Source of the DNA: Phycicoccus sp. CSK15P-2
GTDB taxonomy: Bacteria; Actinomycetota; Actinomycetes; Actinomycetales; Dermatophilaceae
NCBI RefSeq assembly: GCF_016888005.1
Contig: NZ_JAFDVE010000003.1
Location: 169,842 to 233,841, forward strand
DNA: 64,000 bases
Direction of reading: 5' to 3'
Shown: positions 63,034-64,000 of the stretch, in pieces
How positions within the stretch are numbered: the stretch's first letter is position 1
Layout: the number at the start of each line of letters is the position of its first letter
Notes under the pieces: generated by a model
Databases searched by the model: none
The model's input: the letters and a program-made list of their open reading frames with translations, nothing else
Told to the model about the DNA's origin: nothing
Program-made: the position numbers and the translations under genes

Positions 63034-63857
63034 GCGGCGTCCCTCCGGACACTCGGGTGCCAGCGCAGGACACGTCGCTCGACCGTGCGGGCGAGGAGGT
63101 TCACTCCCACCCCGACGAGACCGACCGCGATGACGAGGGCGTAGGTCTCGGGCACCGCACCCGAGGACTGGGCGAGCGCGATCGCCTGGCCGAGCCCGGG
63201 GACGCCGATGACGAGCTCGGCGGTGATCTCGAGGATCAGCGCCACGGCGGCGGCGAGCCGGAAGCCGGTGACGACGTACGGCAGCGCGGTGGGCCAGACG
63301 ACGTTGCGTCCGACGGACAGGAACGAGAAGCGGTAGGACCGGGCGGTGTCGCGGGCGACGGGGTCGACGTCGGCCACGCCGTACAGCACCTGGACGAGCA
63401 CCTGCCAGGTCGCCGCGTAGACGACGAGGACGAGGGCCGAGGGCGGGCGGTTGCCGAACAGCAGGACGACGAGCGGGATGAGCGCCACGGACGGGATGGG
63501 CCGCAGGAACTCGATGGTCGACGCCGTGAGGTCGCGGAGCACCTGGAAGCTGCCGATGAGGAGCCCCAGGGCGATGCCGATCGCCATGGCGATGGCGAGC
63601 CCGAAGGCCCAGCCGCGGAGGGTGAGCCCGAGCAGTGTCCAGAAGTCCGGGTCGCCGAGGATCCGGAAGAACGAGCCGAGGATGGTGCTCGTCGGCGGTA
63701 GGTAGTTCGCGTTGACCAGCCCCGCGCGGGAGACGAGCTCGACGAACGCCATGACGAAGAACAGGCCGGCGAGGCCGAGGCCGATGTCGCCGAGCGGGAG
63801 CCGGCGGGCGAGGCCGACCGCGGGGGATGGCTCCGCGGTGCCGGTGGGGGTGGTCAT
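63030..63857 (-). CDS. NitT/TauT-type ABC transporter permease (first gene of the operon)
   Basis: 275 residues with about six transmembrane helices, the SsuC-like IEFLRPIPSVALIPLVVLL and the EAA-type loop WPTALPYVVTGFRLAAAVAL. A GAGGAGCGGTCC ribosome region precedes ATG 63857. It is the promoter-proximal gene of a minus-strand operon running to about 56432. Confidence 0.94.
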   Translation of the reverse strand: MTTPTGTAEPSPAVGLARRLPLGDIGLGLAGLFFVMAFVELVSRAGLVNANYLPPTSTILGSFFRILGDPDFWTLLGLTLRGWAFGLAIAMAIGIALGLLIGSFQVLRDLTASTIEFLRPIPSVALIPLVVLLFGNRPPSALVLVVYAATWQVLVQVLYGVADVDPVARDTARSYRFSFLSVGRNVVWPTALPYVVTGFRLAAAVALILEITAELVIGVPGLGQAIALAQSSGAVPETYALVIAVGLVGVGVNLLARTVERRVLRWHPSVRRDAA

Positions 63858-63924
63858 GGACCGCTCCTCGGGGTGGTGGTGGGTACGAACTCAGAGAATG
63901 TCACGCCGTGGGGCCGTGGGGGCC

Positions 63925-64000
63925 CGGGGGGGGGGCGGCCCGGGGGGGGGGGGGGGGGGGGGCGGGGGGGGGGGCGGCGCGGGGGGGGGGGGGGGGGGGG
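63925..64000. other. Poly-G low-complexity tail (probable artefact)
   Basis: The final ~75 bases are nearly all G with a few C. This is unlike the codon-structured GC-rich DNA before it and typical of a failing read or contig end. The operon promoter should lie in 63858-63924; no clear -10 box is assigned there. Confidence 0.85.

Overview
The window is about 64 kb of very high-GC DNA with actinobacterial gene content. It has two mycothiol biosynthesis genes (mshD, mshA), a mycothiol-dependent formaldehyde dehydrogenase, CarD, GlnR, SenX3-RegX3, a heparin-binding-hemagglutinin-like protein, an MsiK-type ATPase and LytR-CpsA-Psr proteins. The style fits the Intrasporangiaceae (Janibacter, Knoellia, Phycicoccus, Tetrasphaera), but family or genus cannot be fixed from the sequence alone. 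The last ~75 bases are an almost pure G run and look like a low-quality contig end.

1-40,900 is core genome. First come ppk1 (partial), mshD and glnR, then a MoaD/ThiS protein, DsrE, nitrobindin-like, LCP, Fur, YgfZ and BKACE genes, and an XRE regulator with an HbhA-like protein. Asparaginase, dtd and an mshA-YbjN-gpmA block lead into phoU and senX3-regX3, with order close to the M. tuberculosis Rv0486-Rv0491 region. CarD-IspD-IspF, the formaldehyde pair and cysS-rlmB follow. A patch of small membrane proteins contains two oppositely oriented DUF4190/DUF2752 gene pairs around an RDD protein. After it come a DUF4032 kinase-like protein, msiK, a CBS protein, a Ser/Thr kinase with ThrE, and a second LCP protein.

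40,971-51,830 is an accessory island whose left edge is a tRNA-Thr(TGT). It holds a nucleotidyltransferase antitoxin with a wrecked HEPN partner, an IS5-type transposase remnant, a twice-frameshifted Fic gene and a shrunken IS3-family element that keeps both inverted repeats. Beyond these are an intact RNA-repair set (RlaP-like nucleotidyltransferase divergent from hen1-pnkp) and a hipBA toxin-antitoxin pair. No integrase is visible. The left half is decaying and the right half looks functional.

51,831-63,857 is entirely on the minus strand. After three cell-envelope-type proteins comes an aromatic-acid catabolism and uptake cluster: two NitT/TauT-type permeases, their ATPase, a GntR/FCD regulator, a DUF1932 dehydrogenase, a signal-less ModA-like protein, a tandem-fused MarR regulator, a 3-hydroxybenzoate 4-monooxygenase (MobA-like), the lipoprotein binding protein, and a second signal-less ModA-like protein with its own upstream region. 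The two cytosolic binding-protein-fold paralogs and the covalent MarR pseudodimer are the least conventional proteins here.

About twenty genes have a TANNNT -10 box ending 5-8 nt (mostly 6 or 7) before the start codon, so leaderless transcription appears common. At 4343-4360 two such promoters face away from each other in only 14 bp. Many convergent gene pairs are separated by compact, nearly perfect hairpins that probably act as bidirectional terminators.
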